A stretch of DNA of 64,000 nt from Kitasatospora sp. NBC_01250 (GTDB lineage Bacteria > Actinomycetota > Actinomycetes > Streptomycetales > Streptomycetaceae). Made by a program: the position numbers and the translations under genes. Position 1 is the first letter of the stretch. Each line of letters opens with the position of its first letter. The stretch lies in the NCBI RefSeq assembly GCF_036226465.1, contig NZ_CP108476.1, positions 4,588,001 to 4,652,000 of the forward strand, given 5' to 3'. The notes below the pieces were generated by a model, which was not told the origin of the DNA, searched no databases, and saw nothing but the letters and a program-made list of their open reading frames with translations. Positions 35,285 to 43,815 of the stretch are shown one piece after another.

Positions 35285-36337
35285 GTGACACGCCCAGAAG
35301 CAGCCGCCCTGGCCTCACGAGGCCCTGCCAGCACCGCGCTGACCAACGCCTTCGCCGACCGCACCGCAGTCGTCACAGGCGCCGCCGGGTTCATCGGCTC
35401 CCACCTGTGCGAGCGTCTGCTGGACCTCGGCGCAGAGGTCATCGGCGTCGACAACCTGCTCACCGGTCGCCTCGACAACCTGTCGAGCCTCCGCTCGGCC
35501 GGCGGGTTCGACCTCCGGGCCGACGACGTCACGCATCCGTTCGCCGTGACCGGCCCGGTGGACTTCGTCTTCCACCTGGCCTCGCCCGCGTCTCCGGTCG
35601 ACTACGCCCGACACCCGCTGGCCACCCTGAAGGTGGGCGCCTTCGGGACGCTCAACGCCGTGGAGCTGGCCCAGGCCAAGGGCGCCCGGTTCCTGCTGGC
35701 CTCCACGTCCGAGGTGTACGGCGACCCGCTCGAGCACCCGCAGGCCGAGCAGTACTGGGGCCACGTCAACCCGATCGGCCCCCGCAGCGTCTACGACGAG
35801 GCGAAGCGCTACGCCGAGGCACTGACGTCGTGCTTTCAGCGCTCAGGCAGCGCGAACACCCGGATAGTCCGGATCTTCAACACCTACGGTCCCAGGATGC
35901 GTGCCGACGACGGCCGCGCGGTGCCGGCCTTCATCCAGCAGGCGCTGAGCGGAACGCTGATCACCGTGGCCGGCGACGGCAGCCAGACACGCTCACTCTG
36001 CTACGTGGCCGACACCGTCGAGGGCCTCCTCGCAGCAGCGGCCCACGACCACACCGGGCCGGTGAACATCGGCAATCCCCACGAGATCACCGTGCTGCAA
36101 CTCGCCGAGGAGATCAGGGCGATGACCGGCTCCGCCTCCGCCGTAGCCTTCGTCCCGCTGCCGGTCGACGACCCGAAGCGCCGCTGCCCGGACATCACGA
36201 ACGCCCTCACCCACCTGGGCTGGAAGCCCACGACAGCGCTGCGCGACGGTCTGCGCCAGACCCTCGACTGGGTACGGCAGAACCCCGTCGACCAAACGGG
36301 CACCGCGCCTGCCGCCGCAGGGGGCGACGCCCGATGA
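35285..36337 (+). CDS. NAD-dependent epimerase/dehydratase, UDP-glucuronate decarboxylase-like
   Basis: 350 aa from GTG 35285, chosen for 'ggaggag' 9 bp upstream. Rossmann 'GAAGFIGSHLCERLLDLGAE', catalytic Ser/Tyr/Lys in 'LLASTSEVYGDP' and 'VYDEAKRYAEAL', and 'RIFNTYGPRM', the pattern of extended SDRs acting on UDP-sugars, closest to UDP-xylose synthase (UXS). Likely supplies an activated pentose or modified sugar to the two glycosyltransferases downstream. ATGA overlap with the GT8 gene. Confidence 0.87.
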   Translation: MTRPEAAALASRGPASTALTNAFADRTAVVTGAAGFIGSHLCERLLDLGAEVIGVDNLLTGRLDNLSSLRSAGGFDLRADDVTHPFAVTGPVDFVFHLASPASPVDYARHPLATLKVGAFGTLNAVELAQAKGARFLLASTSEVYGDPLEHPQAEQYWGHVNPIGPRSVYDEAKRYAEALTSCFQRSGSANTRIVRIFNTYGPRMRADDGRAVPAFIQQALSGTLITVAGDGSQTRSLCYVADTVEGLLAAAAHDHTGPVNIGNPHEITVLQLAEEIRAMTGSASAVAFVPLPVDDPKRRCPDITNALTHLGWKPTTALRDGLRQTLDWVRQNPVDQTGTAPAAAGGDAR

Positions 36338-37212
36338 CCACCACCGCGACCACACTGCCGCCGCTCGTCTGCGGCGTTGACGACGGCTACGCCCGTCCGC
36401 TGCGGACGCTGATGCAGTCGATCGCCGCAGCCCACCGCAGCGCCGTCACCGAGCTGCGCCTGATCGTCCTCGACCAGCAGATCAGCAAGGCCAACCGATC
36501 GGCCATCCTGCGGGACGCCGACCGGATCGGCCTGCGGACCGAGCTACGGCCGGCACCCCTGACCGACCCCCGCTATCCGGTCTCCGACTGGGTCAGCGGC
36601 GCGGTCTACCTCCGTCTCGCCATCCCCGAGGTCATCCCCGACGAGCGGCGGGTGCTCTACCTGGACGCCGACACCATGGTGCTCGGCGACCTGCGTCCGC
36701 TGCTGCGGCAGTCGTTGGACGGCCGGCCCATCGGCGCGGTGCGCGACCCGCAGAATCCCGTCATCGGCCGAGGCATCCAGCTGCCGGGCTGGGAGGAGCT
36801 CGGGGTCCCGTATGGGCGGGACTACTTCAACAGCGGCGTCATGCTCATCGACCTCGATCGCTGCGGTGAGCTCGGCATCTTCGAGCGGTCCCGGCAGTTC
36901 CTGTCCGAACACCCCGACAAGGTCCGGTTCTGGGACCAGGACGCCCTGAACTGGGCGGTGGTCGACAACTGGTACCGGCTGGAACGGCGTTGGAACACCT
37001 TCGCGATGTCACCGCAGGCCGAGCAGCCCGGATTCGTCCACTACGCCGAGGCGGACAGCCCTCTCGCGCAGCTCCTGGAGGACGAACGCACTGCCGCGCT
37101 GGTGCACTTCGCGGGTCCGGACAAGCCCTGGCAGGAGGACTACCCGGCCGGGATCCTCCGGGACAGCTACCACCGATTCCACGACGGCGTCAGCCGGGGT
37201 GAGCGCCGGTGA
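36334..37212 (+). CDS. glycosyltransferase family 8 protein
   Basis: 292 aa. 'VCGVDDGYARPLRTLMQSIA' is the GT8 N-terminal signature, and 'VLYLDADTMVLGDLRPLL' carries the DxD metal motif (Asp-Ala-Asp). 'YFNSGVMLIDLDR' and the C-terminal 'VHFAGPDKPW' (HxxGxxKPW) are classic GT8 retaining-transferase motifs. Acceptor unknown. Overlaps both neighbours by 4 bp, so stoichiometric co-translation with the UXS-like enzyme and the GT2 protein is likely. Confidence 0.92.
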   Translation: MTTTATTLPPLVCGVDDGYARPLRTLMQSIAAAHRSAVTELRLIVLDQQISKANRSAILRDADRIGLRTELRPAPLTDPRYPVSDWVSGAVYLRLAIPEVIPDERRVLYLDADTMVLGDLRPLLRQSLDGRPIGAVRDPQNPVIGRGIQLPGWEELGVPYGRDYFNSGVMLIDLDRCGELGIFERSRQFLSEHPDKVRFWDQDALNWAVVDNWYRLERRWNTFAMSPQAEQPGFVHYAEADSPLAQLLEDERTAALVHFAGPDKPWQEDYPAGILRDSYHRFHDGVSRGERR

Positions 37213-38771
37213 ACGCCCAGAAGCCGCTCTGGCAACGCCCGACCTGGTGGATCGCGGCAGCCGTAGCCGCGCGCAACGCGGGCGGTCTGCGGCAGATCCG
37301 GCAGACCCTCCAGTGGGTCGACCAGACGCCAGGCGGCACGCCTTCCCCGATGCCGACATCGCCGATGGTCCTGCACGTGGTCATCCCGGTGCTGCGCGAG
37401 CAGCAGCAGATAGCCGGCGCACTGACCTGGTTCGTCCCGCTCCTGCGGGACTACCCCGGATCGACGCTCACCCTGGTCTCCACAGACCGGGAAGGGCGCG
37501 AGCGCGACCACCTCGTCGAGCAGCTCGTCGGAGCCGCGGAAGGCGACCTCACCGTCCAGCGGTTCCCGCAGCTCGCCGACGACGAGATCGCAGCGCTGGC
37601 TCAGGAGTTGCGCGACTCTGGCGAGGACGCGCTCACCCGGGCGAGGGCCGCCTCCGTCCTGTGGGCCTTCCCGCTGACGGCGGAGGTCGTGGACTGGGAG
37701 ATGGCCCTCGTCGAGCAGCCCGCGCCGCCGATCCGGCACGTCCGTTACGAGGGCGACGGGCGGAAGGCCGCACAGGTCAACGCCGCCGTCGAGCAGCTGG
37801 GAGCCGCCTCGGCCGCGGAGTACATCGCCATCTATGACGTGGACTCGCGCCCGAGTGCGGAGTTGCTGCGGCGGACGGCCGAGTTCCTCGGTAGCCGCCA
37901 AGCCGTCGCCGGCGAACTCCCATTCGTCGTCCAGCAGTCCGCCCGGTTCGTCACCCAGGACGCCGCCGCGACCTGGTGGGAGCGAAGCCTGTGCCGCGGT
38001 GCCGCGCGCGCCCAGACCCTCTGGACGATCCGCCGAGAGATCCCCAACCTCCGGCACTACGCCCGCTCCGTGCGGCGCCCTGCCCGGTCCCCGCTGCGCG
38101 AGGCCCTTACGCGGGGCCTGGCGCAGACGGTCGGCCACGGCCTGCTGGTTCGAGCGGATGTCTACCGCGCGGCCGGCGGACTGCCCATGTTCACCGTGCT
38201 GGACGACGTAGCCTTCGGCTACCGGCTCACCATGGGCCGGATCCCGGTGGACAGCGTCCCGTTCACCTCCGCGGCCGCAGCGGCCGAGTACCTTCCGGAG
38301 CTGCTGTCGCAGAGCGAGCGATGGTTCCAGTGCTACCTCGACTACCCGCACTGCGCCGTGCGCTGGCACGGCCAGGGCCACGGAACCCGCCTCGACCATG
38401 CAGCGGCACTGGGCGTCGGCGTCTACCGCGGCATGGCCTGGCTGCTGGTCTCGCTGGCAACGGCAGCTTGCCTGGCCCTGGCGCTCGGCCCCCGTACGAG
38501 CCTGCCGGTCCGTGCGACGGCCGCAGCCGCGCTGTGGATGGGCGTCGTGGTTCCGGTCCGCTTGCTGGCCGAGGCAGAAGGCCGGCCGCTGACCGCTCGG
38601 GAGACGGCCAGGCAGAGCGCGGAGACGCTGGCCGGAACGCTACTCAAGAGCGTCGGTCCGATGATCGCGCTCGCCCGCTGGGCGGCCACCGGGAGCAGGC
38701 ACTCGGTGCTCGCTCCCAAGAGCAACCGCCGTACCGGCTCACCCACCACGCAGGACAGGGAGATCCCGTGA
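37209..38771 (+). CDS. GT2-like membrane glycosyltransferase
   Basis: 520 aa. 'HVVIPVLREQQQIAGALTWF' opens a GT-A fold; 'IAIYDVDSRPS' carries the DxD-type motif; 'VLDDVAFGYRLTMGRIPVDS' is the ED-like acceptor region. The C-terminus has two hydrophobic stretches ('LLVSLATAACLALALG', 'AALWMGVVVPVRLLA') that probably anchor it in the membrane. The pattern is nearer to polymer or lipid-linked sugar transfer than to soluble natural-product GTs, but the product cannot be deduced. Ends at GTGA overlapping the kinase start. Confidence 0.82.
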   Translation: MNAQKPLWQRPTWWIAAAVAARNAGGLRQIRQTLQWVDQTPGGTPSPMPTSPMVLHVVIPVLREQQQIAGALTWFVPLLRDYPGSTLTLVSTDREGRERDHLVEQLVGAAEGDLTVQRFPQLADDEIAALAQELRDSGEDALTRARAASVLWAFPLTAEVVDWEMALVEQPAPPIRHVRYEGDGRKAAQVNAAVEQLGAASAAEYIAIYDVDSRPSAELLRRTAEFLGSRQAVAGELPFVVQQSARFVTQDAAATWWERSLCRGAARAQTLWTIRREIPNLRHYARSVRRPARSPLREALTRGLAQTVGHGLLVRADVYRAAGGLPMFTVLDDVAFGYRLTMGRIPVDSVPFTSAAAAAEYLPELLSQSERWFQCYLDYPHCAVRWHGQGHGTRLDHAAALGVGVYRGMAWLLVSLATAACLALALGPRTSLPVRATAAAALWMGVVVPVRLLAEAEGRPLTARETARQSAETLAGTLLKSVGPMIALARWAATGSRHSVLAPKSNRRTGSPTTQDREIP

Positions 38772-39394
38772 TCCTCGGCATCGAGGGCGTCAGTTGCGTC
38801 GGCAAGACCACGCTGGCGATCAGCCTCACCGCTCACCTGCACCGCCCGGTCGTCGTCCCCTGCTACTTCCACGCCAGCCCGGACCCGACCCTGCTACCGG
38901 CCCCCGAACCCTTCACTGCCGAGCACCAGTTGGCGAACATCGCCCAGTTCCTCGACATCGAGAAGCTCCGCTTCGACCGGATGCGCCAGGCCCTCGCCGA
39001 AGGCAGGGACGTGATCCTCGACCGCACCGTCGACACCCTCCTCGCCCACGCGCACGCCGTCGGCCGGATAAACGGCTTCGACTGTGACGGCCAGGCCCGG
39101 AACGCGGTCGCCAACCGGGTGGTCGCAGTGCCGGAGCTGACGATCCTGCTCACCACCGCCCCGGACGTCCTCACCCGCCGCGCCCGGCTGCGCAAGGGCA
39201 TGCCAACGATCTTCTACGACCGGCACTTCGCTGAGCACTTCAATGCCTACTTCGACAGCCCGACCGCGCCGGCGGTCGCCACGATCGACACCACAACCGG
39301 TTCGCCCGATGAACTCACCGTGCGCGCCCTGGAACAGATCAGCCTGCATCTGGACAGCAACTCGGCACAGCACAGCTCGAAGGAGGCCCGGTGA
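38768..39394 (+). CDS. P-loop kinase, thymidylate/deoxynucleoside-kinase-like
   Basis: 208 aa from GTG 38768, coupled to the preceding stop. Walker A 'GIEGVSCVGKTTLAISLTAH' at residues ~4-23, DR-type motif 'DVILDRTVDTLL', and a lid-like 'RRARLRKGM'. Size and motifs fit nucleoside/nucleotide kinases. In a sugar cluster it may phosphorylate a small-molecule intermediate, or make an activated nucleotide. Overlaps the oxidoreductase by 4 bp. Confidence 0.78.
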   Translation: MILGIEGVSCVGKTTLAISLTAHLHRPVVVPCYFHASPDPTLLPAPEPFTAEHQLANIAQFLDIEKLRFDRMRQALAEGRDVILDRTVDTLLAHAHAVGRINGFDCDGQARNAVANRVVAVPELTILLTTAPDVLTRRARLRKGMPTIFYDRHFAEHFNAYFDSPTAPAVATIDTTTGSPDELTVRALEQISLHLDSNSAQHSSKEAR

Positions 39395-40347
39395 AGGCCG
39401 CGCTCATCGGCTGCGGCAACATCGCGAGCCGCTGGATCCGCTCGCTCCTCGCCGACCAGCGGCTCGACTTCGCCGTCCTCGTCGACCCCGACCAGGGCGC
39501 TGCCCGCGCACTGGCCGACCGGTACGCGCTCCGACTGGCGTTCGCCACGACGCTCGACGAGGCCCTCGCCATCGCGCCCGTCGACGTCGTCGTCAATCTG
39601 ACCCCGCCCGACCACCACTACCGGATCAGCAGGGCGGCCCTGTCGCGCGGCCTCCACGTCCTGACGGAGAAACCCCTCGCACTCGGCCTGGCCGACGCTC
39701 TCGACCTCGTGCACCTCGCCCAGGAGCGCGGCCTGCAGCTGGCTGTCATGCAGAACCGTGGTGCCGATCCCGGGTTCCTGGCCTTCCGCGACGCCGTGCA
39801 CGCCAGTGGCACGCCGCCGTTCGTGGTCACGGCCGACACCCTCGTCACGCTCCCTGCTGCAGGGTTCCGCACCAGCCAGTCCCTACTGGTCACCGCCGAC
39901 CTCGCCGTTCACGCCTTCGACCAGATCCGCGCCCTCATCACGGCAGCGCCGACGGAGGTGACCTGCACCGAGACACCGGTCGTCTTCCTCGCGCCTCACA
40001 GCTCGATCGCCGTGATCACCATCCGGTTCGCCGACGGCTCCCTGTTCACCTACCGAGGCGGGTTCATCGCCGATCCGTCCCTGCGCACCGACGCCAACGG
40101 CGACTGGCGCGTCGAAGGCCAAGGCTTCGCCGCCCGCTGGACGCCCGAGCCCACGGGCCGCAGCGCCGGGCCACCGGCCTACCAGCAGTGCATCACCACC
40201 ATGGTGGACGCCCTCCACCGTGCCGCCGACGGGCCGGTGATCGCCGCAAACAACCTCGGATCCATCGCGCTGCTGGACGCCGTGCTGTCCTCAGCCACCG
40301 AGCGGCGCCCCGTCTCCGTACCCGAGGTGCCAGATGTCCGTCCCTGA
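39391..40347 (+). CDS. Gfo/Idh/MocA-family oxidoreductase
   Basis: 318 aa. N-terminal NAD(P) fold 'MKAALIGCGNIASRWIRSLL' and the 'TEKPLALGLADALDLVHLA' motif with the catalytic Lys of the EKP signature. The C-terminal beta-sheet domain includes 'LAVHAFDQIRALI', where the family's conserved His/Asp act on a sugar hydroxyl. With the DegT aminotransferase two genes downstream it forms the usual oxidize-then-transaminate pair for aminosugars or aminocyclitols. Its end overlaps the APH-type gene by 14 bp. Confidence 0.9.
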   Translation: MKAALIGCGNIASRWIRSLLADQRLDFAVLVDPDQGAARALADRYALRLAFATTLDEALAIAPVDVVVNLTPPDHHYRISRAALSRGLHVLTEKPLALGLADALDLVHLAQERGLQLAVMQNRGADPGFLAFRDAVHASGTPPFVVTADTLVTLPAAGFRTSQSLLVTADLAVHAFDQIRALITAAPTEVTCTETPVVFLAPHSSIAVITIRFADGSLFTYRGGFIADPSLRTDANGDWRVEGQGFAARWTPEPTGRSAGPPAYQQCITTMVDALHRAADGPVIAANNLGSIALLDAVLSSATERRPVSVPEVPDVRP

Positions 40348-41302
40348 CACCGGCATCATCCGCCCGCACCCGCTGCTGCTGGAGGCACTCGCCTCGGCCG
40401 GACTCGACGCCTCCGAAGCCGAGTTCACGCCGCTGAGGCCGGGGACGGACAGCCTGCCCTTCGCCGTCACCACCCGCGACGGCCAGGACCTGGTCGTCAA
40501 GGTCCGCCGAGCTGGCAGCCGCTCCCGGTATGCGACCGCCGCCTGGGCGTCGACACGGCTAAGAGACGCTGGCGTCCCCGCCCCGCACGTCCTCTGGCAC
40601 AGCCGCGAGGCGTGCGTCGAAACCCGTTGCACGGGAAGGCCGTTGGAGGCGGAGCCGCCACGGCCGGAGGACCTCGACGCCGCAGCCCGCGCCGGTGACG
40701 TGCTCCGCCGGATCCACGCCATCGAGGTCGGCAGCTTCGGCCAGCTCGACAGCCACGGAATGGGCCAGCACGCCACCATCCAGGGCTGGTTCCTCAACCT
40801 GCCGTCCCGAAGCAGCCCCAACCTGCCTGACCTCGACCTGCAGAGCCTCCTGCACCGGGCCCAGCAGGCTCTGCAGACAGGGTCCAAGCATCTCCCGTCG
40901 GCCACGCCCCGTCTCCTGCACGGTGATTGGGTCGGACGCCACGTCTTCGCCGACAGCTACCGGATCACGGGAGTCGTCGACTTGGAGAGCGTGCGGGGCG
41001 GAGACCCGCTGGCCGAGCTCGCCGGGTGGTCCCTGCGAGAACCGGCCGTCCTGACCGAGGCGTTGCTCGCCGGGTACTTCGACGGCCCGGCTCCGGACCG
41101 GAGCCTGCTGCCGCTGTCCCTGTTCCGGCTTCGCATCGCTGTCTCGCTCCTCCACCACCACGCGTCCTGCGACGACCAGAGCATGATCCGCCTGCGGGCC
41201 GCCCAGATCCAGGCAGACCTCGACGACCTCGACCAAGGCGATCCCCACGCCGTTCCACGCGTCACTCCCGACGGCCACTCGCCCGAGCGGCGACGACCGT
41301 GA
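40334..41302 (+). CDS. APH-type phosphotransferase (variant active site)
   Basis: 322 aa from ATG 40334 (GAGG ~7 bp upstream). 'LVVKVRR' gives the ATP-binding Lys. The catalytic loop is 'LLHGDWVGRHVF': His-Gly-Asp is present but the usual Asn four residues later is His. 'ITGVVDLESVRGGDPLAELA' is the metal-binding Asp region. The family phosphorylates aminoglycosides, sugars, choline or homoserine. In this cluster a biosynthetic or self-protection role is equally possible. 31 bp before the aminotransferase. Confidence 0.8.
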   Translation: MSVPDTGIIRPHPLLLEALASAGLDASEAEFTPLRPGTDSLPFAVTTRDGQDLVVKVRRAGSRSRYATAAWASTRLRDAGVPAPHVLWHSREACVETRCTGRPLEAEPPRPEDLDAAARAGDVLRRIHAIEVGSFGQLDSHGMGQHATIQGWFLNLPSRSSPNLPDLDLQSLLHRAQQALQTGSKHLPSATPRLLHGDWVGRHVFADSYRITGVVDLESVRGGDPLAELAGWSLREPAVLTEALLAGYFDGPAPDRSLLPLSLFRLRIAVSLLHHHASCDDQSMIRLRAAQIQADLDDLDQGDPHAVPRVTPDGHSPERRRP

Positions 41303-41333
41303 CCCACGCGCCTGCCTCACCTGGAAGGACACC

Positions 41334-42542
41334 ATGACCGACACCAGGGTCACACTCCCGTTCCCCCGAACCCCCAAGTACGGACCGGCCGAGAAGACCG
41401 CCGTCCTCAAGCTCCTCGACAGCGGCCAACTCTCCGAGATCAACCGCGGCCCGGCGACCAACGCACTCGAAGCCGCCTTCGTCCGCCTGACCGGCACCCG
41501 CCACGCGCTGTCGTTCAACTCGGGCACGGCTTCCCTCCACGCCGCAATCCACGCGGTGGGCGCCAACCCCCAGGCCGGCGTCGCCGTGTCGCCCATGACC
41601 TGGATCTCCGCCATCACCGCGATCTTCCAGGCCGGAAGTTACCCCGTCTTCTGCGACATCGAGCCGGACAGCCCGAACATCGCCGCCACCAGCGTCGCCG
41701 GAGTGGCCGACGCGTGCTCCGCAGTCCTCGCCACGCACACCTGGGGCATCCCTGCCCGCATGGACCGGCTCACCGAGGCGACCGACCTGCCGACCGTCGA
41801 GGACTGCTCGCACGCTCACGGGGCCATCTACCAAGGCAGGAGCGTCGGTTCGTGGGGCGCCGCCGGCTGCTTCAGTCTGCAGGAGTCCAAGGCCGTCTCG
41901 GGCGGCGAAGGCGGCATCCTGACCACTTCCGACCGCGAGGTCTACGAGCGCGCCCTCACCCTCGGACACCACCCTGCCCGGCTGGCCACCGAACTCACCC
42001 TCCCCGAACTCCGGCCGCTCGCCGACACGGGAGCCGCCTACAAGTACCGGATGCCCGCCCTGTCCGCTGTCATCGCCCGCGAGCAACTGCGCTCACTGCC
42101 GGACCGGATGCTGGCCGCCGAGCACAACCTGGCCGTGCTGCGGACAGCACTGGAGGAGTTCGACGCGCCGGTCGCCTGGCCCGCGCTCGGCGAACTCTCC
42201 GTTCGAGGCTGGTACGGCACCCCGCTGACGATCAGCGTCCGCGTGCCAGACCCGAGGAAGCTGCACGAGCAGTGCAAGGCCGCGGGCATCCCCGTCCGCT
42301 CCCTGTACGAGGACTGGACCCAGACTCCGCTCCTGCAACGGCCGGACCTCGCCGCCCGCTACTGGCCCCACGTCGCCGAGAGCCCCTACCGGCCGCCGAC
42401 CAGTGAGTCCCTGCCGAACTACTACAAGGCCCTGCGGCAGATGATCGTCCTGAAGGTGCCGCAGATCCCAGCCGAGGACTACATGCAGCAGGTCGCACAG
42501 ACCCTCGCCGCCGTACTGGCCCGCACGGTGCTCACGGCGTAG
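41334..42542 (+). CDS. DegT/DnrJ/EryC1/StrS-family aminotransferase
   Basis: 402 aa, ATG 41334 with 'tggaagga' upstream. PLP-fold signatures: 'ALSFNSGTASLHAAIHAVG' and 'DLPTVEDCSHAHGA' (PLP-ring Asp), then the Schiff-base Lys in 'CFSLQESKAVSGGEGG'. Family members aminate keto-sugars or keto-inositols. Together with the Gfo/Idh/MocA dehydrogenase it should install one amino group on the cluster's sugar or cyclitol. Last gene of the plus-strand run; it overlaps the convergent APH-type gene by 11 bp. Confidence 0.92.
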   Translation: MTDTRVTLPFPRTPKYGPAEKTAVLKLLDSGQLSEINRGPATNALEAAFVRLTGTRHALSFNSGTASLHAAIHAVGANPQAGVAVSPMTWISAITAIFQAGSYPVFCDIEPDSPNIAATSVAGVADACSAVLATHTWGIPARMDRLTEATDLPTVEDCSHAHGAIYQGRSVGSWGAAGCFSLQESKAVSGGEGGILTTSDREVYERALTLGHHPARLATELTLPELRPLADTGAAYKYRMPALSAVIAREQLRSLPDRMLAAEHNLAVLRTALEEFDAPVAWPALGELSVRGWYGTPLTISVRVPDPRKLHEQCKAAGIPVRSLYEDWTQTPLLQRPDLAARYWPHVAESPYRPPTSESLPNYYKALRQMIVLKVPQIPAEDYMQQVAQTLAAVLARTVLTA

Positions 42543-43593
42543 CCGCGAACGCCTGCTGGACCGCCTCGCGCCGCTCGGTCCACCAGGCCAGGAAGCGTTC
42601 GGCGGGCAGGAACAGGTGATCGCAGGAGTGGTCGTCCCGGTCGTAGTGGAACACCAGCTGCCAGTAGTCGGACATCCGCTTCCACCACAGCCGTTCCACC
42701 GCGTCCGCCAACGCCTCCGCCGAGATCGGCACCACCGACCGGTAGCCGGCCACGAAGGCGGACGTCCGCTCCAGGTCGAGGAAGCCGTCCTCACCGCCGA
42801 ACTGCACCGTGGCAGTGCGGGCGACCTCCTCGCCGAACGGGCGGACCCGGATGCGGTCCCAGTCGATCACCCCGGCGATCTTGCCGCCGCGCCACAGCAC
42901 GTTGCGGTGCTGGACATCGCCGTGTGTCCAGCCGATCGGCCCGGTCGCCACCTCGGTGGCCGGGCGCTGGTGACCGTACTTGCTCAGGAGCATCTTTCGG
43001 CGGCCCAGTTCGACCGCCGCCTCGTCGTCGAACGGCGTCCGGCTCTCCCTGCCGTCGATGAGCGCGAGCAGACGATCCGCCTCCTGGACGGCTGCCTCTG
43101 GCGTGGTCACCGAGGCTGCCAGCCGCTGCGGTGCCTCCGGCAATGCGGCGGAGACCGTCCCGCTGTTCAGGCCACGGTGGATGCTGCCGAGCTGCACTCC
43201 CAGCTCGGCAGCCTGGTCGAGGGTGAGGTCGGTGCCCGACAGGTGACTGCCCTCCGTCCACGGGAGCAAGCAGTAGCCGCGACCGTCGATCTCCACCACG
43301 CTGTCACCGCTCGACGCGAGCCGTGCCCTGCCCACCGGCAGGCCACTGTCTGCGAGAGCAGCCACGACGCCGAGATTCCGGCGCGCCAGCGGCAGTGGGA
43401 CATCAACGATCCGCTTCAGCGCGAACGAGCCCTCGGCCGTGTCCAGCCGCCAGTTCCCGTTCATCAGGCCGGCCGCCAGGAAGCTGCACTCCCGGACCTC
43501 GCCAAGTCCAAACGACTCGCTGATGACCCTCAGATCGTCAACGATCTCGCCGAATCGGGCACCGCGTGCAGAGTCCTGGGTCGCTGAGGTCAC
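42532..43593 (-). CDS. APH-type phosphotransferase, canonical catalytic loop
   Basis: 353 aa from GTG 43593; the longer frame upstream overlaps the intergenic hairpins and the next gene's start and is unlikely. 'GSFALKRI' (ATP Lys), catalytic loop 'WTHGDVQHRNVLW' with the complete HGDxxxxN pattern, and 'IAGVIDWDRIRVRPFGEEVA' metal-binding Asp. Resembles homoserine/choline-kinase-like or aminoglycoside kinases. Convergent with the aminotransferase, so separately transcribed; it may serve resistance or a different step from the first kinase. Confidence 0.85.
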   Translation of the reverse strand: MTSATQDSARGARFGEIVDDLRVISESFGLGEVRECSFLAAGLMNGNWRLDTAEGSFALKRIVDVPLPLARRNLGVVAALADSGLPVGRARLASSGDSVVEIDGRGYCLLPWTEGSHLSGTDLTLDQAAELGVQLGSIHRGLNSGTVSAALPEAPQRLAASVTTPEAAVQEADRLLALIDGRESRTPFDDEAAVELGRRKMLLSKYGHQRPATEVATGPIGWTHGDVQHRNVLWRGGKIAGVIDWDRIRVRPFGEEVARTATVQFGGEDGFLDLERTSAFVAGYRSVVPISAEALADAVERLWWKRMSDYWQLVFHYDRDDHSCDHLFLPAERFLAWWTERREAVQQAFAATP

Positions 43594-43729
43594 CCCAGGC
43601 AGGCTAGCGGAACCGGGGCGACGAAGAGGCCGTTTCGCACGCCGTGCTCGGCGGCGACCGCGCGTCCTGGCCAGGCGTGAATGTGATCGAGGTCGCTCAG
43701 AGAACCCTCGCCCGTGCGACAGTGTGTGT

Positions 43730-43744
43730 ACTACGTTCCGTAGT
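43730..43744. promoter_or_regulatory. palindrome in the divergent promoter region
   Basis: 'actacgttccgtagt': 6-bp perfect arms around TTC, between the divergent APH-type gene (start 43593) and HTH gene (start 43816). Also reads as 'tgtgtactacgttccgtag', which could overlap a -10 region. Candidate operator for the HTH protein or for an unlinked regulator. Confidence 0.45.
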
Positions 43745-43769
43745 CCAACCGAACACAGGTGACCCCGGC

Positions 43770-43813
43770 GGTGCTCTAACACCCCGGGGTCCGGCAACAG
43801 GAGCTCTAACTCC
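43770..43813 (+). promoter_or_regulatory. twin hairpins with identical CTCTAA loops before the HTH gene
   Basis: 43770-43783 is GGTG-CTCTAA-CACC and 43800-43813 is GGAG-CTCTAA-CTCC: same loop, stems differing by a compensated base pair. The GGAG arm of the second is also the best Shine-Dalgarno for the ATG at 43816, so folding would mask it. The first also sits in a larger stem, 'gaccccgg'/'ccggggtc' (43761-43791). Confidence 0.5.
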
Positions 43814-43815
43814 CA

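Noticed and set aside
34801..37212. 803-aa ORF ending in the GT8 gene
   Set aside because: Only the last 292 codons are the glycosyltransferase. The rest is out of frame with the UXS-like gene, which has its own motifs.
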